Shown piece by piece: positions 1 to 12,309 of a stretch of DNA of 64,000 nt. Position 1 is the stretch's first letter; every line of letters begins with the position of its first letter. Location: NCBI GenBank assembly GCA_034003955.1, contig JAVEXO010000005.1:18669-82668 (forward strand). Direction: 5' to 3'. The DNA comes from SZUA-370 sp034003955 (lineage in GTDB: Bacteria; Spirochaetota; Spirochaetia; Treponematales; UBA12059). A model generated the notes under the pieces. That model searched no databases, was not told the DNA's origin, and saw nothing but the letters and a program-made list of their open reading frames with translations. Both the position numbers and the translations under genes were made by a program.

Positions 1-2948
<2,948 letters not shown>

Positions 2949-2965
2949 CCTGGTTTTAATATGAG

Positions 2966-3070
2966 CAAAGAGGATAAGAGAATAAGAGGAAGGAAAGAGA
3001 GTGAGAGAAGAGACGACAGCTATGATTAGGCTTTCTCATTCTTACCTCGTTACCTCTTATTCTCTTCGTT
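2966..3070. repeat. Inverted GA-rich/CT-rich repeat between rpoB and rpoC
   Basis: The intergenic region is a purine-rich block followed by a matching pyrimidine-rich block. A perfect 13-base inverted match (agagaataagagg at 2977-2989, complement at 3053-3065) is embedded in a longer imperfect stem. The sequence belongs to the same family as the GA/CT-rich blocks at 13173, 13610, 15550, 37952 and 41140. Seen directly; a role in rpoB/rpoC read-through, RNA processing or nothing at all is inference. Confidence 0.7.
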
Positions 3071-3122
3071 CGCCCTATGTATACAACAACGTGTATACGG
3101 CCCGCTTCAAGGGGGAGACTGC

Positions 3123-6100
3123 ATGAGAGATATTCAGGATTTCGACAGCATAATGGTTCGCCTCGCCAGCCCGGACATGATCCGCAGCTGGAGCTATGGC
3201 GAGGTTAAGAAGCCAGAAACCATCAACTACCGTACCCTGCGTCCGGAGAAAGATGGTTTGTTCTGTGAGCGCATCTTTGGCACGACCAAGGAATGGGAGT
3301 GCTACTGCGGCAAGTTCAAGTCCATTAGATACAAGGGCGTCATCTGCGACCGCTGTGGCGTGGAGGTTACCCATTTCAAGGTTCGTCGCGAGCGTATGGG
3401 GCATATTGAATTGGCCTCGCCCGTATCGCACATATGGTTTTACCGCTCTGTTCCTAGCCGCCTGGGCCTCCTCCTCGACCTGCCAGTAGCGGCCTTGAGG
3501 TCGGTGCTCTATTACGAAAAGTACGTCGTCATAGATGCGGGCGACACCGACTTGAAGAAGATGCAGCTTCTTTCAGAAGAAGAGTTCTACGAGGCACAGG
3601 ATCGTTTCGGTGGCGCATTTACAGCCGGAATGGGTGCAGAAGCCGTACGCCAGCTCTTGGAGGGCATAGACCTCGACGAAATGGCCGTAAGCCTCCGGGC
3701 AAAGATGATTGAAAAGGGTGCCAAGAGCGATAAGAGGCTCCTTAAACGAATAGAGATAATTGAAAGCTTCAGGGGTTCGGGCAATAAGCCTGAGTGGATG
3801 ATAATGGATGTCATCCCGGTCATTCCACCCGAACTCAGGCCCATGGTTCAGCTCGATGGAGGCCGCTTCGCAACGAGCGACCTCAACGATCTGTACCGTC
3901 GTGTCATAAACCGCAATAACCGCCTCAAGCGACTGCAGGGCCTTAACGCCCCCGATATTATAATTCGCAATGAGAAGCGCATGCTCCAGGAGGCTGTCGA
4001 TGCCCTCTTTGACAACTCCAAGAAGAAGCGTGTGGTCAAGGGTGCTTCCAACAGACCCCTCAAGTCCCTCTCGGATATGCTCAAGGGCAAGCAGGGCCGT
4101 TTCCGTCAGAACCTTCTGGGCAAACGCGTAGACTATTCTGGCCGTTCGGTCATCGTGGTTGGCCCCGAGCTCAAGATTCATCAGTGTGGTCTGCCTACCA
4201 AGATGGCCCTGGAACTATTCAAGCCCTTCATCATGAAGAAGCTTGTAGAGAAGGATGTCGTCTACAACATCAAGAAGGCCAAGATGCTCGTTGAGCAGGA
4301 GACCCCGGAGGTCTTCGCCGTACTCGATGAGGTGGTGCGCGAGCACCCGGTCATGCTCAACCGTGCACCGACGCTTCATCGCCTGGGTATCCAGGCTTTT
4401 GAGCCGGTGCTGGTAGAAGGCAAGGCCATAAAGCTGCATCCCCTCGTCTGCCGCGCCTTTAACGCCGACTTCGACGGTGACCAGATGGCCGTACACGTGC
4501 CGCTTACCCACGCCGCCCAGTCCGAGTGCTGGACGCTCATGTTGTCGGCCAGGAACCTTCTTGATCCTGCCAACGGCAAGACAATAGTCTATCCCTCTCA
4601 GGATATGGTGCTCGGCATCTACTATCTGATGCGCCATAGGCCAGACGTCAAGGGGCAGGGTCACCGCTTCTCTTCCAGAGAAGAAGCCTACATGGCTTGT
4701 GACCTCAAATCATGTGACTGGGAAGCCCTCATCAAGGCTCCGGTTCCAAAACTGCCGGTCTGGAACTCCCTTGGTAAGGACATGAGCGATGTTACCTATG
4801 GTACCAGCATAGAAACGACGGCGGCCAGGCTCTTGTTCAATGAGGCCATGCCCCCAGCCGTACCATTTATAAACTACTCCATGGGAGAGAAAGAGCTTCG
4901 CTCGCTCATAGAGTGGGTCTACAAGAACGAAGGACCCTATGTCTGCGTGCTCATGTTAGACGCCATCAAGGATATGGGCTTCAAGTACGCCACCTTCTTT
5001 GGCGCTACCATAGGCATGGACGACATCATCATCCCAAAAGAAAAGTACGAACTCATAGAAGTAGCCAATACCCAGGTGGAAGGCATCCAGAAACAGTATC
5101 TGGCAGGCCATATCACCCAGGAGGAGCGCTATAACCAGGTCGTAGAAGTCTGGTCAAAGACTAACGAAGACGTGACCGCCGTGATGATGAAGACCCTGGA
5201 GAAAGACCAGAAGGGCTTCAATAACATACACATGATGGCTCACTCAGGCGCTCGTGGTTCCAAGAACCAGATCCGCCAGTTGGCCGGTATGCGTGGATTG
5301 ATGGCCAAGCCGGGCGGAGACATCATAGAGCTCCCGATTAGGTCTAACTTCAAGGAAGGCCTGTCTGTCATAGAGTTCTTCATATCGACCAACGGTGCCC
5401 GAAAAGGCTTGGCCGATACGGCACTCAAGACGGCTGATGCTGGCTATCTAACCAGAAGACTCGTAGACATAGCACAGGACGTGGTCATAAACGACGACGA
5501 CTGTGGCACCATCAATGGTGTAGCCCATGCCGCCATCAAGGATGGTGAGGAAATAGTCGAGCACCTACGGGAACGCATCGTAGGCCGTTATACCCTGGAG
5601 CGCATAAAGCACCCTATTACAGGCGAGATAATAATAGACGTTAATGAAGAGATAACAGAGGATATTGCCCAGCGCATAGAGAATGCCGGTGTAGAATCAG
5701 TGATCATACGCACGGTGCTCACCTGCGAGGCCAGGCACGGTGTCTGTCGAAAGTGTTACGGTCGTAACCTTGCAACCGGGCGCACGGTGGAGATTGGCGA
5801 GGCCGTTGGTATCATAGCGGCACAGTCTATCGGACAGCCAGGCACCCAGCTTACGATGCGTACCTTCCATATCGGTGGTGCTGCAACGAAGGCTTCTGAA
5901 GAGAACCGCATATCACTCAAATACCCGGTGTTTGTAACAGAAATCGTCGGCCTCTACGTGACATTGCCCAACAAACAATTCCTGTTTACCCGTAAGGGCT
6001 ACCTGATGTCTTGCAAGGTATTCGCTCAATGGGATATTGCTAAGGGCGACAAGGTGCTGGTAGAAGATGGCAGGAGACTGCTTCGTGGAGACGACCTCAT

Positions 6101-7490
6101 CAAGCGCAAGGGCGGAGACATAGTCAAGGCCACCGAAATTTCATACGCAAAGCTGATCGATGGAAAACTTCTTTCCATCGCACAGGAAGCTCGTGTTGAA
6201 GTAAGAAACGGCTCAGAGGTACTCGTCAAGGTAGGCGATGTGGTTCCAGCCCATTCGTCCCTAGCCACCTTTGATCCATTCTCCGACCCTATCATCTCAG
6301 AGTATGAAGGCTATGTTCGCTACGAGGATATAATCCCTGGCTCAACGTTAAAGGAAGAGATAAACGAGGATACCGGCAACCTAGAGAAGAAAATTGCTGA
6401 ATTCGGCACAGAGAGAGATGCCAAGCAACCTCGCATTGTGATTACCGATGAGGCTGGAAACGAAATCTTTACCTATCTCCTGCCTGGTGGCGCCTACCTC
6501 AATGTAGAGGATGGCGAGATCGTCAAGGCAGGTAAGACCCTGGCTAAGACCCTCAAGGAAGGTGCCAGGGCCATGGATATAGTAGGTGGTCTGCCCCGTG
6601 TAGGCGAGCTCTTCGAGGCACGCAAACCAAAGACTCCAACCGTCCTCGCACTGGTTTCTGGCAAAGTTTCATTCAAGGGCATAGTCAAGGGCAAGCGCGT
6701 CATAATGATCCTTGACCTGTTTGGCAAGGATTATAAGCATCTCGTGCCTATGGGCAGGCGCCTCCTGGTCAGGGACGGAGACGTCGTAGAGGCCGGCGAC
6801 AAGCTCTGTGATGGCAATCCCAACCCTCACGATATCCTCAACATCGCCGGCGAGCACAGCTGCCAGCGCTTCATCATGGCCGAGATACAGCAGGTCTATC
6901 GTTTCCAGGGTGTAACGATCAACGACAAACATATTGGTGTCATCGTACGCCAGATGATGAAGAAGGTAGAGATTGTGGCTCCTGGAGACACACGCTTTAT
7001 CTACGGTCAGCAGATAGACAAGTTCAAGTTTCATGAGGAGAACAGGCGCGTCAAGTCTGAGGGTGGTCAGCCGGCAATAGCCAGACCCATATTGATGGGC
7101 ATAACGAGAGCCTCGCTCAAGATTGATTCGTTTATATCCGCAGCTTCATTCCAGGAGACGACCAGGGTACTAACCGACGCAGCCATAGCAGGCTCGGTAG
7201 ATCCATTGCACGGGCTCAAGGAGAACGTCGCCATTGGCCATCTCATTCCCGCCGGCACCGGTATGCGTCAATACAAACGCATTAACCTTTCTGACGGAGA
7301 ACATGATGATCTTGATGCGTATGTTGCAGAAATAGCTGAGCAGAGACGCAAGGAGCGTGAATTATCTGTCTTGCCCCTTGGCGATGACCAAGCCTCATAC
7401 GTCGAGGAGCCGGCGTTTGAAGAAACAACGGCCTTCGAGGATGATGAGGGTTTTAGCCCAGTAGATGATGAACCTATGGAAGAAGACTGA
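3123..7490 (+). CDS. rpoC: RNA polymerase beta' subunit
   Basis: Largest core subunit of RNA polymerase, 1455 residues, complete. Seen in order: N-terminal zinc-binding region (CYCGKFK...CDRCG, about residues 60-80), the Mg-binding active-site motif NADFDGDQ at residues 447-454, the bridge helix and trigger-loop region including QSIGQPGTQLTMRTFH, and a C-terminal extension rich in Glu and Asp (about the last 35 residues, ending PMEED). A purine-rich Shine-Dalgarno (gggggag) lies just before the ATG. The acidic tail is beyond the conserved core and is not needed for the family assignment. Confidence 0.98.
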   Translation: MRDIQDFDSIMVRLASPDMIRSWSYGEVKKPETINYRTLRPEKDGLFCERIFGTTKEWECYCGKFKSIRYKGVICDRCGVEVTHFKVRRERMGHIELASPVSHIWFYRSVPSRLGLLLDLPVAALRSVLYYEKYVVIDAGDTDLKKMQLLSEEEFYEAQDRFGGAFTAGMGAEAVRQLLEGIDLDEMAVSLRAKMIEKGAKSDKRLLKRIEIIESFRGSGNKPEWMIMDVIPVIPPELRPMVQLDGGRFATSDLNDLYRRVINRNNRLKRLQGLNAPDIIIRNEKRMLQEAVDALFDNSKKKRVVKGASNRPLKSLSDMLKGKQGRFRQNLLGKRVDYSGRSVIVVGPELKIHQCGLPTKMALELFKPFIMKKLVEKDVVYNIKKAKMLVEQETPEVFAVLDEVVREHPVMLNRAPTLHRLGIQAFEPVLVEGKAIKLHPLVCRAFNADFDGDQMAVHVPLTHAAQSECWTLMLSARNLLDPANGKTIVYPSQDMVLGIYYLMRHRPDVKGQGHRFSSREEAYMACDLKSCDWEALIKAPVPKLPVWNSLGKDMSDVTYGTSIETTAARLLFNEAMPPAVPFINYSMGEKELRSLIEWVYKNEGPYVCVLMLDAIKDMGFKYATFFGATIGMDDIIIPKEKYELIEVANTQVEGIQKQYLAGHITQEERYNQVVEVWSKTNEDVTAVMMKTLEKDQKGFNNIHMMAHSGARGSKNQIRQLAGMRGLMAKPGGDIIELPIRSNFKEGLSVIEFFISTNGARKGLADTALKTADAGYLTRRLVDIAQDVVINDDDCGTINGVAHAAIKDGEEIVEHLRERIVGRYTLERIKHPITGEIIIDVNEEITEDIAQRIENAGVESVIIRTVLTCEARHGVCRKCYGRNLATGRTVEIGEAVGIIAAQSIGQPGTQLTMRTFHIGGAATKASEENRISLKYPVFVTEIVGLYVTLPNKQFLFTRKGYLMSCKVFAQWDIAKGDKVLVEDGRRLLRGDDLIKRKGGDIVKATEISYAKLIDGKLLSIAQEARVEVRNGSEVLVKVGDVVPAHSSLATFDPFSDPIISEYEGYVRYEDIIPGSTLKEEINEDTGNLEKKIAEFGTERDAKQPRIVITDEAGNEIFTYLLPGGAYLNVEDGEIVKAGKTLAKTLKEGARAMDIVGGLPRVGELFEARKPKTPTVLALVSGKVSFKGIVKGKRVIMILDLFGKDYKHLVPMGRRLLVRDGDVVEAGDKLCDGNPNPHDILNIAGEHSCQRFIMAEIQQVYRFQGVTINDKHIGVIVRQMMKKVEIVAPGDTRFIYGQQIDKFKFHEENRRVKSEGGQPAIARPILMGITRASLKIDSFISAASFQETTRVLTDAAIAGSVDPLHGLKENVAIGHLIPAGTGMRQYKRINLSDGEHDDLDAYVAEIAEQRRKERELSVLPLGDDQASYVEEPAFEETTAFEDDEGFSPVDDEPMEED

Positions 7491-7509
7491 TATCGATCCA
7501 TAGTGTAAG

Positions 7510-7540
7510 ATCCGTCTACGCCGGTGAGGCGCAGACGGAT
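7510..7540 (+). terminator. Hairpin after rpoC
   Basis: Stem atccgtct (7510-7517) pairs with agacggat (7533-7540), with an inner gcc/ggc pairing. No T tract follows, so this is either a weak or factor-dependent terminator or an attenuator between rpoBC and rpsL. The last bases of the stem overlap the -35 of the candidate rpsL promoter. Confidence 0.5.
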
Positions 7541-7569
7541 TGACACGGGGCCTCGATGGACTCTATTGT
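7540..7569 (+). promoter_or_regulatory. Candidate sigma70 promoter for rpsL-rpsG
   Basis: TTGACA at 7540-7545 and TATTGT at 7564-7569 are separated by 18 bases, about 105 bases upstream of rpsL. It is placed directly after the post-rpoC hairpin, consistent with a fresh transcription start for the S12-S7 pair. Confidence 0.5.
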
Positions 7570-7675
7570 TTAGCCTCGGCGCGTTTTACTGATGCGCCTC
7601 TTATATTGCAATTCGTGTACCTAGAAATATGCCGGACGATGCTGAAGTTCGGCCAAAACAGGAGACCATGGTTTA

Positions 7676-8050
7676 ATGCCTACGATCAACCAGCTAATCC
7701 GGATGGGCCGAAAACAGTCCATCTGGAAGACAAAGAGCCCAGCGCTCAATGAGTGTCCTCAGAAACGCGGCGTTTGTACACGCGTGATGACGGTTACTCC
7801 CAAGAAGCCAAACTCTGCCCTCAGGAAGGTCGCCCGCGTACGGCTATCACACGGCATAGAGGTGACGGCTTATATTCCCGGCGTTGGCCATAACTTGCAG
7901 GAACACTCTGTAGTGTTGCTGCGCGGAGGTCGCGTCAAGGATCTTCCTGGCGTCCGTTACCACATCGTTCGCGGTGCCAAGGATACCTTGGGCGTCGCGG
8001 ATCGCAGGCAGTCGCGTTCAAAATACGGCGCCAAGCGGCCAAAGGCGTAA
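7676..8050 (+). CDS. rpsL: 30S ribosomal protein S12
   Basis: 124-residue S12 of the decoding centre. The family core is intact: PTINQLIR at the N-terminus, the KPNSALRK loop that contacts the decoding site (Lys retained, the streptomycin-sensitive type), and the GVRYHIVRGAKD region, with the ARSKYG-like tail (SRSKYGAKRPKA). The start ATG is fixed by alignment with the family; a caggag Shine-Dalgarno lies about 15 bases upstream. Followed closely by rpsG in the usual str-operon order. Confidence 0.98.
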   Translation: MPTINQLIRMGRKQSIWKTKSPALNECPQKRGVCTRVMTVTPKKPNSALRKVARVRLSHGIEVTAYIPGVGHNLQEHSVVLLRGGRVKDLPGVRYHIVRGAKDTLGVADRRQSRSKYGAKRPKA

Positions 8051-8061
8051 GGGTAAGGATC

Positions 8062-8532
8062 ATGGGAAGAAAAAAGAAGACCCAGGATCGTGGTCACCAA
8101 CCCGATGCCCGCTACAACAGCGTTACCATTACCAAGTTCATCTGTAGAATGATGTGGCAGGGTAAGAAATCAATCGTCACGAGCATCATGTATGACGCGC
8201 TTGGCCAGCTCCAGACAAAATCCGGGGCTCCTGCCCTGGAGGCGTTCATGAAGGCCATGGATAACGTAAAGCCGGTTGTCGAAGTAAAGTCACGACGAGT
8301 CGGCGGTGCGACGTACCAGGTGCCTATCGAGATTCGCGACACGCGTCGCGAGGCTCTTGCTATGCGTTGGCTCATAAACGCTTCCCGCAACCGATCCGGC
8401 AAATCTATGGCGGATAGGTTGGCGTCCGAATTTACCGATGCCTTCAACGGTACCGGTACGGCGGTCAAGAAGCGTGAAGATACACATCGTATGGCAGAGG
8501 CCAATAAGGCTTTCGCTCATTACCGCTGGTAA
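8062..8532 (+). CDS. rpsG: 30S ribosomal protein S7
   Basis: 156-residue S7, primary 16S rRNA 3'-domain binder and assembly initiator. Seen: MGRKKK basic start, TKFICRMMWQGKKS, and the conserved VGGATYQVPIEI segment with RRE.LAMRWL following. It starts 11 bases after rpsL. In many bacteria fusA follows; here the next gene is tuf, with its own promoter, and fusA is absent from the window. Confidence 0.98.
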   Translation: MGRKKKTQDRGHQPDARYNSVTITKFICRMMWQGKKSIVTSIMYDALGQLQTKSGAPALEAFMKAMDNVKPVVEVKSRRVGGATYQVPIEIRDTRREALAMRWLINASRNRSGKSMADRLASEFTDAFNGTGTAVKKREDTHRMAEANKAFAHYRW

Positions 8533-8569
8533 GGCGGCAAGGCATGGGGCTTTTGCCCCGGCGCGATAC

Positions 8570-8598
8570 TTGTAAAGGTCGCGTTAGCCAATTATACT
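8570..8598 (+). promoter_or_regulatory. Strong candidate sigma70 promoter for tuf
   Basis: TTGTAA (8570-8575), a 17-base spacer and TATACT (8593-8598). A short hairpin (ggggc/gcccc, about 8547-8560) precedes it. The start of tuf lies 62 bases downstream with an aggagga Shine-Dalgarno. Confidence 0.7.
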
Positions 8599-8659
8599 GT
8601 CGGGACCCGCGCTCGTCGCTGGTTCCCTTTATTCGTAATACCAGGCTAGGAGGATATCT

Positions 8660-9850
8660 ATGGCTAAAGAGAAGTTCGAGCGCACCAAAATGCATATGAA
8701 CGTCGGAACTATTGGTCACATCGACCACGGCAAGACGACGCTCAGTGCCGCCATTACCCAATATTGTGGCAAGAAATTCGGCGACAAGGTTATGAAGTAT
8801 GATGAAATTGATAACGCGCCAGAAGAAAAGGCGCGTGGTATCACCATCAATACGAGGCACCTTGAGTATCAGTCAGACAAGCGCCATTACGCGCACATAG
8901 ACTGCCCAGGTCACGCCGACTATATCAAGAACATGATCACCGGAGCCGCCCAGATGGACGGCGCCATTCTGGTTGTGTCTGCTCCTGACTCAGTAATGCC
9001 CCAGACTCGTGAGCACGTGTTGCTCGCCCGTCAGGTAGGCGTACCTTCCATTATTGTATTTCTTAACAAGATAGACCTCCTTGATGACGCCGAACTTGTA
9101 GAGCTCGTCGAGCAGGAAGTACGTGACCTTCTAAACTTCCAGAAGTTCCCCGGTGACGAGATCCCAATAATCAAGGGTTCTGCCTTCCAGGCTCTTTCCG
9201 AGCCCGACAATGCCGAGGCTACCAAGTGCCTTGAGGATCTTCTTCTGGCCATGGATACATATTTCAAGGACCCAGAACGTCTTACCGACAAGCCCTTCTT
9301 GATGCCTATTGAAGACGTGTTCTCCATATCAGGTCGTGGTACCGTCGTAACAGGCGCCATCAATCGCGGTATCATCAAGGTAAACGAAGAAGTCGAGATA
9401 GTCGGCATCAGGGCTACAAAAAAGACTGTAGTAACCGGTGTAGAGATGTTCAACAAGCTACTCGATGAAGGCCAGGCCGGAGATAACATCGGCGCCCTGC
9501 TTCGTGGTGTAGACAAGAAGGAAGTCGAGCGCGGACAGGTTCTGGCCAAGCCTGGTACCATCACCCCCCACACCAAGTTCAAGGGTCAGATTTACTGTCT
9601 CTCCCAGTCTGAAGGTGGTCGTCACAGCCCATTCTTCTCTGGTTACAGGCCCCAGTTCTACTTCCGAACGACTGACATCACCGGAACCGTCAACTTGCCT
9701 GAGGGCAAGGAAATGGTCATGCCTGGTGACAACACCGAGATCCTGGGCGAGCTGATCTACCCGATAGCCATGGAAAAGGGACTCAAGTTCGCCATTCGTG
9801 AAGGTGGCCGAACCGTGGCTTCCGGCCAGGTAGTCGAAATTCTAGAGTAA
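8660..9850 (+). CDS. tuf: Elongation factor Tu
   Basis: 396-residue GTPase that delivers aminoacyl-tRNA to the ribosome. Seen: P-loop GHIDHGKT (residues 19-26), switch I RGITINTRH, DCPGHADY (G3), NKIDLLDD (G4), and beta-barrel domains 2 and 3 (RGTVVTGAINRG; RTTDITG; MPGDN). Two features are unlike the E. coli form: GHID for GHVD, and PDSVMPQTREH for TDGPMPQTREH. Shine-Dalgarno aggaggatatct precedes the ATG, and an intrinsic terminator follows directly, so tuf appears to be a single-gene unit. Confidence 0.98.
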   Translation: MAKEKFERTKMHMNVGTIGHIDHGKTTLSAAITQYCGKKFGDKVMKYDEIDNAPEEKARGITINTRHLEYQSDKRHYAHIDCPGHADYIKNMITGAAQMDGAILVVSAPDSVMPQTREHVLLARQVGVPSIIVFLNKIDLLDDAELVELVEQEVRDLLNFQKFPGDEIPIIKGSAFQALSEPDNAEATKCLEDLLLAMDTYFKDPERLTDKPFLMPIEDVFSISGRGTVVTGAINRGIIKVNEEVEIVGIRATKKTVVTGVEMFNKLLDEGQAGDNIGALLRGVDKKEVERGQVLAKPGTITPHTKFKGQIYCLSQSEGGRHSPFFSGYRPQFYFRTTDITGTVNLPEGKEMVMPGDNTEILGELIYPIAMEKGLKFAIREGGRTVASGQVVEILE

Positions 9851-9873
9851 ACAACGTTTTAAGTGTTTGCAAA

Positions 9874-9902
9874 GCCGCTCCTTACAGGAGCGGCCTTTTT
9901 TT
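9874..9902 (+). terminator. Intrinsic terminator of tuf
   Basis: Stem gccgctcct (9874-9882), loop tac, stem aggagcggc (9886-9894), then a run of T from 9896 to 9902. A textbook Rho-independent terminator, separating tuf from the ugp genes. Confidence 0.9.
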
Positions 9903-9936
9903 AGGCTGCCGTGTGCATTGGTCCTTTTTAAATTCA

Positions 9937-9965
9937 TTGCATGGTATACAAAACCGGCTTACAAT
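9937..9965 (+). promoter_or_regulatory. Candidate promoter for ugpB operon
   Basis: TTGCAT (9937-9942), 17-base spacer, TACAAT (9960-9965). The transcript would start near 9972, about 53 bases before ugpB, which has an aggaggcgac Shine-Dalgarno. Confidence 0.6.
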
Positions 9966-10024
9966 ACACGTTGATGTTGCATACCCCGCAGGGGTTGCCC
10001 TTAAAGATTTTGTAGGAGGCGACA

Positions 10025-11332
10025 ATGAAGAGGCTTCTATTAGTAGTGCTGGCACTATTCTTGGTCTCAGCTACCGCATTTTCACAAGCTATCAGCATAG
10101 ATTTCTGGCATGCTATGACCGGAAAGAATGCCGATAACGTACAGGCACTTTGCGATAAATTCAACGCAAGCCAGGCTAAGTACAAGATTGTTCCCGTCTA
10201 CAAGGGTTCATACAGTGATACTATGAATGCCGGAATAGCGGCGTTCAGAGCCAAGTCTGCCCCTGGTATTATCCAGGTGTACGAGGTTGGTACTGCCACC
10301 ATGATGGCAGCCAAGGGAGCCGTTAAGCCGGTATACCAGCTAATGAAAGAGGCTGGCGAGAAGTTTGACCCCAAGATTTATATTCCGACTATCACCAGCT
10401 ACTACTCCACGTCAAAGGGAGAGATGCTCTCTTTACCCTTCAATTCCTCAACGTCTGTCATGTATTACAATAAGGACGCCTTCCGCAAGGCTGGCCTTGA
10501 CCCCGAGAAGCCCCCGCTAACATGGCCCGAGTTCTTTGATGTAGCCAAGAAGCTCAAGGCCTCTGGTATGGAAGGTGGTTTCTCCACAAACTGGATATCC
10601 TGGATCCAGCTTGAGAATTTTTCTGCCTGGCATAATCAATCCTTTGGTTCCAAGTCTAACGGTTTTGATGGCCTAAACACCGAGCTGGTGTTCAATACAC
10701 CCCTGACGCTCAAACATTTCCAGACCATCTATGATCTTAGCAAGGATAAGGTTTTCATATACGGTGGCCGTGAAAACAAGGCCAACCCCTTATTCTCTTC
10801 TGGCCAGGTAGGCATGCACTTCGAGTCCATCGGTGGTTATGCCAACTTCAAGAATACCTGTAAGTTTGACTTTGGTGTATCCCGCTTACCGTACTATCCC
10901 GAGGTTTCTGGCGCTCCTCAGAACTCCATCATAGGTGGCGCGAGCCTCTGGGTATTCAGTGGCAAGTCCAAAGATGAGTATAAGGGTATAGCTTCCTTCT
11001 TTACGTTCCTGTCGCAGGCTGAAAACCAGGCTTTCTGGCACCAGAATACTGGCTATCTCCCCATAACAACAGCGGCGTATGAGCTTACCAAGTCACAGGG
11101 TTTCTACGACAAAAACCCTGGTCCTGAGGTAGCCATCAAGCAGCTACTCAATAAGGCTCCTACCAAGAACTCAATGGGCATCAGATTCGGTAACTTTAAC
11201 ATCATCCGCGAGATTGAGGACCAAACCTGGGAAGATATCCTGGCTGGCAAGATTTCTGTTAAGGAAGGCCTGGATCGTATGGTTCGTGAGGGCAATGCTA
11301 CACTTAGAGACTTTGAGAGACTCTACAAGTAA
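10025..11332 (+). CDS. ugpB: Glycerol-3-phosphate-type ABC transporter, periplasmic binding protein
   Basis: 435-residue solute-binding protein of the MalE/UgpB family. A Sec signal peptide is visible (MKRLLLVVLALFLVSATAFS, cleavage about residue 20; no lipobox Cys). The mature part follows E. coli UgpB closely: FWHAMTG, YKIVPVYKGSY, IQVYEVGTATMMAA, LPFNSST, MYYNKDAFRKAGLDP, APQNSIIGGASLWV and HQNTGYLPIT. The usual ligands of this family are sn-glycerol-3-phosphate and glycerophosphodiesters; that is family knowledge, not seen. It heads an operon with two permease genes and is separated from them by a hairpin that may set a higher level of binding protein. Confidence 0.92.
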   Translation: MKRLLLVVLALFLVSATAFSQAISIDFWHAMTGKNADNVQALCDKFNASQAKYKIVPVYKGSYSDTMNAGIAAFRAKSAPGIIQVYEVGTATMMAAKGAVKPVYQLMKEAGEKFDPKIYIPTITSYYSTSKGEMLSLPFNSSTSVMYYNKDAFRKAGLDPEKPPLTWPEFFDVAKKLKASGMEGGFSTNWISWIQLENFSAWHNQSFGSKSNGFDGLNTELVFNTPLTLKHFQTIYDLSKDKVFIYGGRENKANPLFSSGQVGMHFESIGGYANFKNTCKFDFGVSRLPYYPEVSGAPQNSIIGGASLWVFSGKSKDEYKGIASFFTFLSQAENQAFWHQNTGYLPITTAAYELTKSQGFYDKNPGPEVAIKQLLNKAPTKNSMGIRFGNFNIIREIEDQTWEDILAGKISVKEGLDRMVREGNATLRDFERLYK

Positions 11333-11358
11333 GGTTCATTAAAAACTTTTAGCTACGG

Positions 11359-11377
11359 GGCCGATCCTTGATCGGCC
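11359..11377 (+). terminator. Intra-operon hairpin between ugpB and ugpA
   Basis: ggccgat (11359-11365), loop ccttg, atcggcc (11371-11377). No T tract follows directly. The position, right after the binding-protein gene, is typical of partial terminators or RNA-stabilising stems in ABC operons. Confidence 0.6.
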
Positions 11378-11408
11378 TCGTGATATTTTACCTCTAGGAA
11401 ACCGCACG

Positions 11409-12299
11409 ATGCTTCAACAATACGAGTTTAAAACAAAGGGCTTGCCGTATCTCCTGGTACTTCCGCAAATGCTCGTTGTATTTGTTTTCTTCTTCTGGCC
11501 GTCCCTTCAGGGCCTTTGGCAATCTTTCTTCCTGCAAGACCCGTTTGGTGGACGCATGATATTCGTGGGCCTTGAAAACTACACGAGGTTGTTCACCGAT
11601 CCATCCAGTGATTATGGAGACTCGTTCAGGGTGTCGGTTGCCTTTGCGGTGTCTGTAGCGGCGCTTGCCATGACGATTGCTCTCTTCTTGGCTACACAGG
11701 CCAATAAGAAGATTAGACTGGCGGCGTTCTACAAGACGATGATGATTTGGCCTTATGCCGTGGCTACTATGGTGGCAGGCGTGTTATGGCTGTTCATGTT
11801 CAATCCAAACGTAGGAATCATCGCCTGGTTTTTGAAGCATAAACTGGGCATAGAATGGCAGCATCTTCTAAACACTAACCAGGCTTTCCTGCTTCTTACC
11901 CTGGCTGCCAGCTGGAAGCAAATATCGTATAACTTTGTTTTCTTCCTTGCTGGACTTCAGAGCGTGCCCGTTGATCTGATAGAGGCAGCCGCTATAGATG
12001 GAGCTGGCCCGATGCGGCGATTCTGGAAAATCATTTTTCCCTTGCTGTCTCCAACGACTTTCTATCTGCTTGTCATGAACCTCGTGTATGGTTTCTTCGA
12101 GACATTCCCCATAATCCACCAGGTAACTGCAGGAGGACCCGGTAAATCGACTAGTATACTTGTGTATAAGGTATGGAGGGATGGCGTCATCAATCTTGAC
12201 CTAGGCGGATCATCAGCGCAATCGGTCATACTCATGATCATGGTCATAGGCTTGACCGTCGTACAGTTCCGCTTCATAGAGCGGCGCGTGCATTATTGA
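11409..12299 (+). CDS. ugpA: Glycerol-3-phosphate-type ABC transporter permease
   Basis: 296-residue inner-membrane permease with about six transmembrane helices and the cytoplasmic EAA loop (EAAAIDGAGP, from about residue 192) that contacts the ATPase. It starts with the short cytoplasmic tail and first helix LPYLLVLPQMLVVFVFFFW characteristic of UgpA. It lies between ugpB and ugpE. Assignment as UgpA rather than a generic MalF relative rests on the strong UgpB/UgpE identity of its neighbours and on TAGGPGKSTSILVYKVWRDG near the C-terminus. Confidence 0.88.
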   Translation: MLQQYEFKTKGLPYLLVLPQMLVVFVFFFWPSLQGLWQSFFLQDPFGGRMIFVGLENYTRLFTDPSSDYGDSFRVSVAFAVSVAALAMTIALFLATQANKKIRLAAFYKTMMIWPYAVATMVAGVLWLFMFNPNVGIIAWFLKHKLGIEWQHLLNTNQAFLLLTLAASWKQISYNFVFFLAGLQSVPVDLIEAAAIDGAGPMRRFWKIIFPLLSPTTFYLLVMNLVYGFFETFPIIHQVTAGGPGKSTSILVYKVWRDGVINLDLGGSSAQSVILMIMVIGLTVVQFRFIERRVHY

Positions 12300-12309
12300 G
12301 GAGAGATTG

